Of a DNA stretch of 64,000 nucleotides, positions 29,613 through 38,126 are shown piece by piece (the first letter of the stretch is position 1; each line of letters opens with the position of its first letter). A model generated the notes under the pieces. It was given only the letters and a program-made list of their open reading frames with translations, was not told the origin of the DNA and searched no databases. The position numbers and the translations under genes were made by a program. The stretch lies in the NCBI GenBank assembly GCA_025361735.1, contig JANYKD010000439.1:1-64000 (forward strand), given 5' to 3'. Origin of the DNA: Phycisphaerales bacterium (GTDB lineage Bacteria; Planctomycetota; Phycisphaerae; Tepidisphaerales; Tepidisphaeraceae).

Positions 29613-31481
29613 ATGTGCGGTATTGCCGGTATTCTGTCCTTCTCCGATTCCTTCCGCGTAGACGAGGACATCCTGCGCCGCATGTCCGCCCGCATCGCCC
29701 ATCGCGGCCCTGACGGAGCCGGCCACGAACTTCTCATCCCCCCGGCCATCTCCACGGCAACTCCCCTCGTCGCTCTGGTACACCGCCGCCTCGCGGTGCT
29801 TGACCCCAGCGAGCGCGCGGACCAGCCGTTCTCGGACCCAGCCGGCCACTGCATCGTCTTTAATGGCGAGATCTACAACTTCCGCGAACTTCGCCCGCAG
29901 ATTGCCGGGGTCAACTGGCGTACGACCGGCGATACCGAAGTCCTGCTGGCCGCCTGTGCCGCGTGGGGCAATGCCGCCGTCGAGAAACTCAACGGCATGT
30001 TCGCCTTTGCTGCGTGGAATCCCGCATCGCAGTCGTTGCTGCTGGCGCGCGATCGCATGGGCCAAAAGCCCCTCTACTACGCTCACCAGCCCGGCGGCTT
30101 TCTGGCGTTCGCGTCCGAGCCCGGCGCCCTGTTGGAAATTCCCTGGCTCGATCGCGACATCGATGACGGTGCGCTGCGGCAGTACCTCGCCTGGGGATTC
30201 GTGCCCGACGGCACCATCTACCGTTCCATCCACAAACTGCCACCAGGCGGCTTGCTCACCTGCGCCGGTGGCGAGATTCGTATTGAGCGCTACTTCCAGG
30301 CCAACGTCCCCTTGACCGCGGCGCGAAATGAACCCGACGCCGTCGCCCAAACGCGTGATCTGGTCCTTCGTTCCGTCCAGCGACAACTCGTCTCTGACGT
30401 TCCCCTGGGCTGCTTCCTCTCGGGCGGGATCGACTCCTCGATTGTCGCCGCCGCGATGCGTCGTGCTCTGGGTCCCGATGGCCAGGTCCTGACCTTCACG
30501 ATCGGCTTCGACGATCCGGCCTACGACGAATCTCCCCACGCCGCCGAGGTTGCCGCCCACCTGCACACGCAGCACGAGCGTTTCATCGTCCAACCCAACG
30601 CCGCCGAGGATCTGCCCCGGCTGGCCGCGGCTTTCGCTGAACCGTTCGGCGATTCATCCGCGTTGCCGACTCACTACCTATCCATGGTTACCCGCCAGCG
30701 CGTGAAGGTCGCGCTGTCCGGCGACGGCGGCGACGAACTTTTCGGGGGCTACGACCGCTATCGGGCGATGCTCGTCGGCCAGATGTTGTCTTTGATGTCG
30801 CCCGTCGCACGGCTCGCCGCCTCGCTGCTGCCCGGTTGGCGTCCGAAATCTCTCGGCGTTCGTGCCCGCCGCTTCGCCGCGTCGCTCCATCTTCCGCCTG
30901 GCCAGCGATACGCGTCATACCTGCGCATCTTCGACGACGCCACGATCGACCAACTCGCCCCGCCGCACGCCGCCGATCCCGTGACCACCCGCTTTGCCGA
31001 GTTTCATGCCGCCGGTCGAGGAATCATTGAATCCGCGCTGGCCGTCGACCGCGAGATTTACCTTCCCGAAGACCTGCTTGCCAAGGTTGACCGTTGTTCG
31101 ATGCTCCACGCTCTCGAGGTCCGCAGCCCGTTCATGGACCACGAACTCGTGTATTTCGCGGCCTCGCTCCCGGCCGCACAACTGCTTCGCGGCGGCGGTA
31201 AACGCCTGCTGCGTCTGGCTTTCGCCCCGGATCTTCCCGCGTCCGTCTTCCGCCGCCGCAAAATGGGCTTCGCCGTTCCCATCGGCGACTGGTTCCGCCG
31301 CGACCTCCGCCCCATGCTCCATGACCTGCTCCTGGCGACAACGGGATTCTGTGCCCAGCGGCTGCACGTGCCCACCATCGCCCGCCTGCTCGAAGAACAC
31401 GACACCCACCGCACGGACCACACCCAGCGTCTCTATGCTCTACTGATGCTCGAACTCTGGTCCAAGTCGAAGCAACCGTGA
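29613..31481 (+). CDS. asnB: Asparagine synthase (glutamine-hydrolysing)
   Basis: MCGIAGILSFSD N-terminal nucleophile; RGPDGAG; SGGIDSSIVAAAM ATP-binding; LSGDGGDELFGGYDRY. Confidence 0.95.
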   Translation: MCGIAGILSFSDSFRVDEDILRRMSARIAHRGPDGAGHELLIPPAISTATPLVALVHRRLAVLDPSERADQPFSDPAGHCIVFNGEIYNFRELRPQIAGVNWRTTGDTEVLLAACAAWGNAAVEKLNGMFAFAAWNPASQSLLLARDRMGQKPLYYAHQPGGFLAFASEPGALLEIPWLDRDIDDGALRQYLAWGFVPDGTIYRSIHKLPPGGLLTCAGGEIRIERYFQANVPLTAARNEPDAVAQTRDLVLRSVQRQLVSDVPLGCFLSGGIDSSIVAAAMRRALGPDGQVLTFTIGFDDPAYDESPHAAEVAAHLHTQHERFIVQPNAAEDLPRLAAAFAEPFGDSSALPTHYLSMVTRQRVKVALSGDGGDELFGGYDRYRAMLVGQMLSLMSPVARLAASLLPGWRPKSLGVRARRFAASLHLPPGQRYASYLRIFDDATIDQLAPPHAADPVTTRFAEFHAAGRGIIESALAVDREIYLPEDLLAKVDRCSMLHALEVRSPFMDHELVYFAASLPAAQLLRGGGKRLLRLAFAPDLPASVFRRRKMGFAVPIGDWFRRDLRPMLHDLLLATTGFCAQRLHVPTIARLLEEHDTHRTDHTQRLYALLMLELWSKSKQP

Positions 31482-31633
31482 GGCGTGATGCCTTTTGCGC
31501 TCTTAACCGCTTGATCCATTCAAGACTCGAACCCTTGAACCCGCATGCGCTCGCTCATTGTCTCCCGAACCGATTCCGGTATGCTCTATTGTTCTACCGT
31601 CCGCCCAAACCGCGGGCATCGAGGATTCTGACA

Positions 31634-33163
31634 ATGACTGCGAAAAATACGAAGACGTCACGACTGGCCAGGCCTGTACACATGCCCGTTATCGCCGAGG
31701 CTCTTGAGGATCGCCGCCTGCTGTCCAGCGGACTGGGCTGGAAGGTCGGTTGGGGCTATCCCAACGTCTTCTCCAGCGCCAATTACTCCGTCACCGACAC
31801 CAACGGTGACACCTACACGGCCGGCATCTTTCGCGGCAAAGTGAACGTCGCCACCAAGGGCCAGCCTGCCACCTACATCAACAGCGACAACGCCAAGGAC
31901 GACGTCTTTGTCATCAAGTATCGCAGCGACGGAGCGCTTCTCTGGGCCAAACGCTTCGGCGGCCCAAACTACGACACGGTCACAGCGCTCACGCTCGGAC
32001 CCGACGGCTCCATTTACATGGCCGGCACCTATCAGAACGAAATCGCCTTCAACACCGCCGCGTCGAAGAAGACCCTCGTCAGCCGCGGCGAGAGCGACGG
32101 CTATATTGTCCGTCTGAACGCCTTCACCGGCGTGCCCATGTGGTCCGGTTCCATTGGCGGCGAGTTCGACGATTCGATCACGGCGGTCGCCTTTGACAAC
32201 GGCGGCCGCCTCTACATCGCCGGTTGGGTGCGCATCTCCGGCAACATCGCCCTGACCGGCGATGCTGTCAACATCAGCGCGCGCGGCACTGACGACACCT
32301 TCATCGAGCGCATTGATCCCGCCGATGGCCATATGTTCTGGAACAAGGTCTTCGGCGAGGAAAACACCCGCGAGACGGTCACGAAAATGGTCGCCGATCC
32401 ATCCGGCGGAATCATTGCCGCGGGTATCTTCAACGAGACGGTGCAGTTCGACCGATCCTCGCAGAAATTCACGCGATCCACCGCCGGCAGCTACGATATT
32501 TACATCGTCAATCTTTCGCCCGACGGAAAATTCCGCTATGTCCGCCAGTACGGCGGCAAGCACGATGACCTGCTCTCCGACATGATTGCCGCCCCCAACG
32601 GCGACCTCTATTTCACCGGGCTGCTCGACAAAAACATCAACGTCAGCGCCAATCCGGCCAAGCCTGTCTTCCTCTATGCGGGCTATGACACCAGTATCTA
32701 CATCACCCGCATGAAGAAGGATGGCACCATCATCTGGGCCGACGCCATTGGCGGCGACGGGACGCCTTCGGCCAACGCCCTGGCCCTGGACCACGCCGGC
32801 AATCTTTATGTCGCCGGTGCCTACACCAACAACACCAATTTCGATCCCGGTCCCAAAACCCACTTTTTCGATACGAACAAGGACAGCCCCGGCGTTGTGC
32901 CTGGCCAGAACGACTCAACCGACGCCTACCTGCTCAAGCTCAACTCGGCCGGCAAGTACGTCTCCGTCGATCGCATCGGCGGACCCGATGGCTCTGTCGT
33001 GTTCAACGACGTCGGTATCGATGCCGACGGCAACGCGTACCTCGTCGGCCAGTTCGTCCGCACGATCGACGTCGACCCCGGTACGGCCAAGCGCAATCTG
33101 GTTTCGTCGCAGCGCAAGGATACGTCCAACGTGCTGGTCATGAAATTGCTCCCGCGCAAGTGA
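31634..33163 (+). CDS. Secreted SBBP/beta-propeller repeat protein with LEPR-XLL-like motif
   Basis: AEALEDRRLLSSGLGW; repeated GGxxxD...A.D..G..Y.AG.. units. Confidence 0.82.
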   Translation: MTAKNTKTSRLARPVHMPVIAEALEDRRLLSSGLGWKVGWGYPNVFSSANYSVTDTNGDTYTAGIFRGKVNVATKGQPATYINSDNAKDDVFVIKYRSDGALLWAKRFGGPNYDTVTALTLGPDGSIYMAGTYQNEIAFNTAASKKTLVSRGESDGYIVRLNAFTGVPMWSGSIGGEFDDSITAVAFDNGGRLYIAGWVRISGNIALTGDAVNISARGTDDTFIERIDPADGHMFWNKVFGEENTRETVTKMVADPSGGIIAAGIFNETVQFDRSSQKFTRSTAGSYDIYIVNLSPDGKFRYVRQYGGKHDDLLSDMIAAPNGDLYFTGLLDKNINVSANPAKPVFLYAGYDTSIYITRMKKDGTIIWADAIGGDGTPSANALALDHAGNLYVAGAYTNNTNFDPGPKTHFFDTNKDSPGVVPGQNDSTDAYLLKLNSAGKYVSVDRIGGPDGSVVFNDVGIDADGNAYLVGQFVRTIDVDPGTAKRNLVSSQRKDTSNVLVMKLLPRK

Positions 33164-34178
33164 TCTGTTTCTCGGCCACCCGCAGCACCGGCTCGATCTC
33201 CAGCCATTCCAGGCAGCTCCGGTGCGAGCAGGTCCGTGAATAGCATGGCGCGCACGGAATTGTCACGCGCACCACGCTGTCGTTCCGTCCATACGGTCCC
33301 GTTCGCACCGGATTCGTCGGCCCGAACACGCACACCAGCGGCCGGCCCAGCGCCGCGGCAATGTGCATGGGCCCTGAATCGTTGGCGATGACCAGCGACG
33401 CACGCTGGAGCAGTGCGACCAACTGCCGTAGTTTCGTCTTGCCCGTGACGTCGAAGTGTGCCCCGATCCTCGGCGCTAGCGCGGCCGCGTCGGCCGCCCC
33501 CGCTACGACGCTCTTGAGCCCAAACCGCTTCTCGATCTCCCCGGCGATGGCCGCGAACCGTTCCACCGGCCACCGCTTGGTCGCCCAGTTCGTCGCCGGC
33601 AGCAGCACCGCGAACTTTTCCGCCGGAGGAATCAGCGCATCCACATGGGCTCGATCTTCTTCCGTCACATGAAACGGAAACTCCACCGGTTCGCGGCCAC
33701 ATCCCGCGGCCTCGGCGACGGCCAGATACCGGTCCACCGCGTGCTGCTCCAGCGTCGCGATCGGCACGCGCCGGTTGTAGAAGAGCCATGCCGCCTCGCG
33801 GGCATTGGCCAGCCCGACTCGCAGGGGCGATCCCGTTCGCCACGCCAGCCAGCCGCTGCGAAACAATCCCTGCAGGTCGATCACCAGATCAAATTCTCGC
33901 GCCCGCAACCGCTGGTCGAAGTCCCACAGCTCGCGCAACGCCGCCGGGCTTTTCCACGCGGTCCCGAGGCGCTTGCGGTCAAAGAGAACAATCTCGTCGA
34001 GTTGCGGGTGGCCCTCGAGCAACCCAGCGCATGCGGCCGCGAGCATCCAGGAAATCTTCGCCCCGGGGAACCGCCTCCGCAGCAGGTTGAGCACCGGCAG
34101 CGCATGCACGACATCTCCCAGCGAACTGGGTTTGATGAGCAGGATTCGCTCGGGGTCTTTGCTGAGCGGAATCGTCAT
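33138..34178 (-). CDS. Glycosyltransferase family 9, LPS heptosyltransferase I/II-like
   Basis: ILLIKPSSLGDVVHALPVLNLLRRRFPGAKISWM; NDSGPMHIAAALGRPLVCVFGPTNPVRTGP. Confidence 0.92.
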   Translation of the reverse strand: MTIPLSKDPERILLIKPSSLGDVVHALPVLNLLRRRFPGAKISWMLAAACAGLLEGHPQLDEIVLFDRKRLGTAWKSPAALRELWDFDQRLRAREFDLVIDLQGLFRSGWLAWRTGSPLRVGLANAREAAWLFYNRRVPIATLEQHAVDRYLAVAEAAGCGREPVEFPFHVTEEDRAHVDALIPPAEKFAVLLPATNWATKRWPVERFAAIAGEIEKRFGLKSVVAGAADAAALAPRIGAHFDVTGKTKLRQLVALLQRASLVIANDSGPMHIAAALGRPLVCVFGPTNPVRTGPYGRNDSVVRVTIPCAPCYSRTCSHRSCLEWLEIEPVLRVAEKQITCAGAIS

Positions 34179-35674
34179 GCCTTCACCCCCGCCAGTTGCT
34201 CAAGCTGAGCCTGCGACCCAAACGGGCGATAGCCACGTGCCAGTGCCAGCGCATTCTCCGGCGACAACCCCGTCCCCGTATCCTCGCGCAACGACCGCAA
34301 CAGCCTGTTCAACCCGCCGATTCTCACCCGCATCCGTCGCATGCTGTCGGCATCGATCAGCACGGGTGTCGGCCCCAACCGGGGGTCGGCCATCACGATC
34401 CAGTTGTACGCCTTGGCGTCATATAGGAACAACCCGCTCCGTTCGATCTCGCGTAGCAGCTTTCCGCAGCGGCCCATCAGCAGCGCATATGCCCCGGGAT
34501 TTTCCGACGCATCGACCTTTGCCAGCACCGGACCGTCCACCTTCTCCATCACCACCAGCGAATCGGTCACATACCCATGGACCCGCTTCTCCATCAGCAG
34601 CATCGGCCACGCCGTTGGGATCCCGCGCACCGCCAGCCCCCACGCTTTCTCCCACGCCTGCTGGGCGCGCGAGCCGCAGAACACCTGTGTCAAACTGCGC
34701 CGCAGGCTGCTCCGCCCCGGCCGCTTTACCACCACCGCCACGTTACACCCCGCCAGAGTCACTGTCCCTTCCAGCACATCCCCAGAGCGCCCGCGTTTGA
34801 GCACTTTCAATTCATCCGCATCGATTCTCGTCTTCAAATCCGGCCAGGCCGCCTCCCAATCCGCCTGCGAAATCTCCAATCGTGAAACCGTCGACCAGCG
34901 CTGCGGCAACCCTGTCCGTTTGAAGAACATCCCCGACCACTGTCCGCCATTGCCCGACCATTCGAGCCTCCCAAAACCGTCCCCATCCGCAAACAGCCGC
35001 TGCATCTCCGATCGCCACGCCGACGGCCCGCGACGGTTCAATTCCGGCATTGCCCCGCCCGGCCCGAGCATGTTCCACGCCCGCTGCATTTCGGCCAGCG
35101 TCGCATAAGGCGCCGCCGACAGCGCCAGGAGCAGCAGATCGTCCATCAGCAATCCCGCCCCATGTACTGCTTCCGCGTCGGCCAGATACACCCGCCCATC
35201 CTGCAACAGAAAGCTTCCCAGTTGCAGATTCCCATGCCCCAGCCGTGACTTCGCCATCGTCTGCAAGATCTCAATGATCTGTTTCACGATGCTCAGTCGG
35301 TCCGGCACCGTTCGCCCTTCGAGTTCCAGACGGTTCTGGTATTTGTCCAGCCGCACCGATGGTTCGATTGCCTGGACCAGCACCGCATCGCCCCGCCGCC
35401 CCTGGAGGTTGTACCCCATCAGCACGGCGGCCGCCCTCACCGCGTGTACCTTGGCTTTCTGCAGCCACTGCAACCGTACGAACTCGCGCATGGCCGGGCT
35501 GCCGAAAATCCGCCGGCGCAGCCAACTCCCTGAAACCCCGGCCGGATAGAAATGCAGCCAGTGCGCTTTGCCTTCAAATTCAAATCGCCAGACTTGCCGA
35601 TCGGCCCGGTCCTCGACGCGCCGCCCCACGGCCGGGAGATCACGGAGAATATCCTCAAGTGTCTGCTGCACCAC
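34175..35674 (-). CDS. LPS core heptose kinase-like protein (RfaP/WaaP, Kdo kinase fold)
   Basis: SRLGHGNLQLGSFLLQDGRVYLADAEAVHG; VAVVVKRPGRSSLRRSLTQVF...; overlaps the glycosyltransferase start. Confidence 0.75.
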   Translation of the reverse strand: MVQQTLEDILRDLPAVGRRVEDRADRQVWRFEFEGKAHWLHFYPAGVSGSWLRRRIFGSPAMREFVRLQWLQKAKVHAVRAAAVLMGYNLQGRRGDAVLVQAIEPSVRLDKYQNRLELEGRTVPDRLSIVKQIIEILQTMAKSRLGHGNLQLGSFLLQDGRVYLADAEAVHGAGLLMDDLLLLALSAAPYATLAEMQRAWNMLGPGGAMPELNRRGPSAWRSEMQRLFADGDGFGRLEWSGNGGQWSGMFFKRTGLPQRWSTVSRLEISQADWEAAWPDLKTRIDADELKVLKRGRSGDVLEGTVTLAGCNVAVVVKRPGRSSLRRSLTQVFCGSRAQQAWEKAWGLAVRGIPTAWPMLLMEKRVHGYVTDSLVVMEKVDGPVLAKVDASENPGAYALLMGRCGKLLREIERSGLFLYDAKAYNWIVMADPRLGPTPVLIDADSMRRMRVRIGGLNRLLRSLREDTGTGLSPENALALARGYRPFGSQAQLEQLAGVKA

Positions 35675-35719
35675 GCGTTTTATAGTCTATGCGCGGGAGA
35701 CTTGAAACACGAGGAGGAC

Positions 35720-35780
35720 AATGCAAAGTGCAAAATGCAAAGTGCAAAATGGAAGAACTGACGTGGTCTTCATTTTGCAT
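35720..35780. repeat. GCAAAGTGCAAAAT word repeat with inverted arms
   Basis: ATGCAAAGTGCAAAATGCAAAGTGCAAAAT; arms TGCAAAATGGAAGA (35743-35756) / TCTTCATTTTGCA (35767-35779). Confidence 0.7.
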
Positions 35781-36288
35781 TTGTTGCTTCCGCGGGCACC
35801 GCGATCATGGCCGCGTATTTGCCGCGGAGCAGCACGGTCAGGAATCCCAGGCCGAATCCGAGCACGAGCGAAATAGTTACTTGGAGCAGTTTGACGTTTA
35901 TGGACTTGTCCTGAAGCGCGAAGAAGATTCCCGCCGCGATGAAGTAGGCGGGGATGAAGCTGATCGCCGGCACCTTCTCCATGGTGATGCACAGGAAGGC
36001 CACGACCAGCACCGCCAGCGTGAACCCGATCTGTGCGCCCAGCGGCGAGGCCAGCTTCGTCCCCATCACCACAATCAGCATGCTCGCCAGCACGCCCACA
36101 ACGCCGCAAATCACGCTCTTGGCCCCGCTCTTGGGATTGGCCCCGCTCAGGAAGTAGAGCGCCCACGTCTGAAATACCGCCCAGGGAAACACATAGTTCT
36201 CCATCCCTGGCACCAGCGACACAAACTGTAAAATCGCGGCCAGGATACCGATGATCAACGCGTGCGGCAGAAACTTTACGAAGTCCAT
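35770..36288 (-). CDS. DUF1097-family membrane protein
   Basis: MDFVKFLPHALIIGILAAILQFVS...; multiple TM helices; 172 aa. Confidence 0.75.
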   Translation of the reverse strand: MDFVKFLPHALIIGILAAILQFVSLVPGMENYVFPWAVFQTWALYFLSGANPKSGAKSVICGVVGVLASMLIVVMGTKLASPLGAQIGFTLAVLVVAFLCITMEKVPAISFIPAYFIAAGIFFALQDKSINVKLLQVTISLVLGFGLGFLTVLLRGKYAAMIAVPAEATNAK

Positions 36289-36461
36289 TCCTTCTCCTTT
36301 GATTTGGCGGTCGTTAGTCCGCAACTGCTTTGTGTAGTCACAGAAACGCACCATGTTGATCGACATTCCCCGGCCCGCAATTCCCACGTGCTGGACCCGG
36401 TACACCAAACCCTTGCCACACTCCAGTCCGCCCGCTGTATACACGATCACAGGAGCATTTC

Positions 36462-37802
36462 ATGAAGACCAAACTCACGCGTCGCCGTTTCGTTCAGGCC
36501 GCCAGCACCGTCTCCGCTTTCACCTTCGTCCCCGGCCATGTCCTGGGCGCCGACGGAGCCACCCCCGCCAGCGAGCGCATCAACATCGCCGGCATCGGCG
36601 TCGGCGGGCAGGGCGCCGGCGACATCAATGCCGTCGCCGGCGGCAACAACATCGTCGCCCTCTGCGATGTCGATGAAAAACGCTCGGCCGACACCTTCAA
36701 GAAATTCCCGGACGCCAAACGCTACAAGGACTTCCGCAAGATGTTCGACGAGATGGACAAGAACATCGACGCCGTTGTCGTCGCTACTCCCGACCATTTC
36801 CACGCCGTCGCGGCCATGGCCGCGATTCAGCGGGGCAAGCATGTCTACTGCGAGAAGCCCCTGGCCCACAACATCTTCGAAGTCCGCGAGCTGATGAAGG
36901 CCGCCAAGGCGAAGAATGTCGTCACCCAGCTCGGCAACCAGGGCCACTCCACCGACTCCATCCGCATGTTCTGCGAGTGGGTCCAGGACGGCGCCATCGG
37001 CAACGTCACCGAGATTCACTGCGGCTGCACGGCCGTCAATTCCGGCATCGACCGCCTGCCCATGCTCAAGCAACAGCACGTCGTCCCTCCGACGCTCGAT
37101 TGGGAGCAGTGGCTTGGCCCGGCTCTGGATCGGCCATATTGTCCGGCGTATCTGCCGGGCGCCTGGCGCGGCTGGGTTCCCTTCGGCAACGGCACCATTG
37201 GCGACTGGGTCTGCCACGTCGTCGATCCCGTCTTCTGGGCTCTTGACCTCGGCGCGCCGGCGACGATCCAGGCCCAGGTGAAGAACTACGACATCAAGAC
37301 CCAGGGCGATGCGTATCCCAAGGGTGAGATCGTCACGTTCGAGTTCGCCGCCAAGGGCAAGCGCGGCCCGATCACGCTCAACTGGTACTCCGGCACCGAG
37401 CGCATCCCCCGCCCGCCCGAACTCGAGGATGGCCGCAAGGACCCAGAAACCGGCGCGGTTGTCCGGGGCGACAAGGGTGTCATCACCTACGGATCCCACG
37501 GCGCCGGCGGCGTGCGCATCATTCCCGAGACGAAGATGAAGGCCTACAAACTTCCCGCGCCGACCATTCCGCGGGCCAAGGAGCATCATCAGGACTGGAT
37601 CAATGCCATCCGCACCAACAAGAAAGCCGGCTCCGATTTCTCCTACGGCGGCCCGCTGACCGAGATCGCGCTGCTGGGCGTGATCGCCGTGAAACTCGCC
37701 GGCCAGAAGCTCCAGTGGGACGGCCCGGCCGGCAAGTTCATCAACAGCCCCGAAGCCAATCAGTTCCTGAACCCGACGTACCGCACAGGTTGGAAGCTGT
37801 AA
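36462..37802 (+). CDS. Gfo/Idh/MocA-family oxidoreductase with Tat signal
   Basis: TRRRFVQAASTVSAFTFVPG Tat motif; GVGGQGAGDINAV; CEKPLAHN; typical C-terminus. Confidence 0.93.
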   Translation: MKTKLTRRRFVQAASTVSAFTFVPGHVLGADGATPASERINIAGIGVGGQGAGDINAVAGGNNIVALCDVDEKRSADTFKKFPDAKRYKDFRKMFDEMDKNIDAVVVATPDHFHAVAAMAAIQRGKHVYCEKPLAHNIFEVRELMKAAKAKNVVTQLGNQGHSTDSIRMFCEWVQDGAIGNVTEIHCGCTAVNSGIDRLPMLKQQHVVPPTLDWEQWLGPALDRPYCPAYLPGAWRGWVPFGNGTIGDWVCHVVDPVFWALDLGAPATIQAQVKNYDIKTQGDAYPKGEIVTFEFAAKGKRGPITLNWYSGTERIPRPPELEDGRKDPETGAVVRGDKGVITYGSHGAGGVRIIPETKMKAYKLPAPTIPRAKEHHQDWINAIRTNKKAGSDFSYGGPLTEIALLGVIAVKLAGQKLQWDGPAGKFINSPEANQFLNPTYRTGWKL

Positions 37803-37814
37803 AGAACCGCGCCC

Positions 37815-37925
37815 GCTCAGTCCCGCAGGCCCGAAGGGCCGTCACCTTGGGTAGCCGTCGCCATGAGGCCACCGAGAGCAAGGCCCAATGATTTGAGGCC
37901 CGATGGCCCGACACTGTGGGAGACG
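37815..37925. repeat. REP-like palindromic intergenic region
   Basis: GGCCCGAAGGGCC palindrome, TTGGG...CCCAA outer arms, downstream of the oxidoreductase stop. Confidence 0.35.
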
Positions 37926-37993
37926 ACGAGACTGAGGAGTCATTCCCGGACGGCCACCGTGTTCTGCGGCCAGATACATACAATACGGAAATG

Positions 37994-38087
37994 GCCGCAA
38001 AGAAGCACAAAAGACACGAAAATACTGCAGGCACCAGCACCCACGCCTCTCCCCGTTTCTTTTGCGCTTCTTGTGCTTTGTTGTGGC
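37994..38087. repeat. Inverted repeat element (GCCGCAAAGAAGCACAAAAGACACGAAAA type)
   Basis: Left arm 37994-38023, right arm 38055-38087; right arm reverse complement GCCACAACAAAGCACAAGAAGCGCAAAAGAAA. Confidence 0.65.
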
Positions 38088-38126
38088 TGTTCGCTCCGTT
38101 CGCCAATGTACGCCATTGCCGAACCT

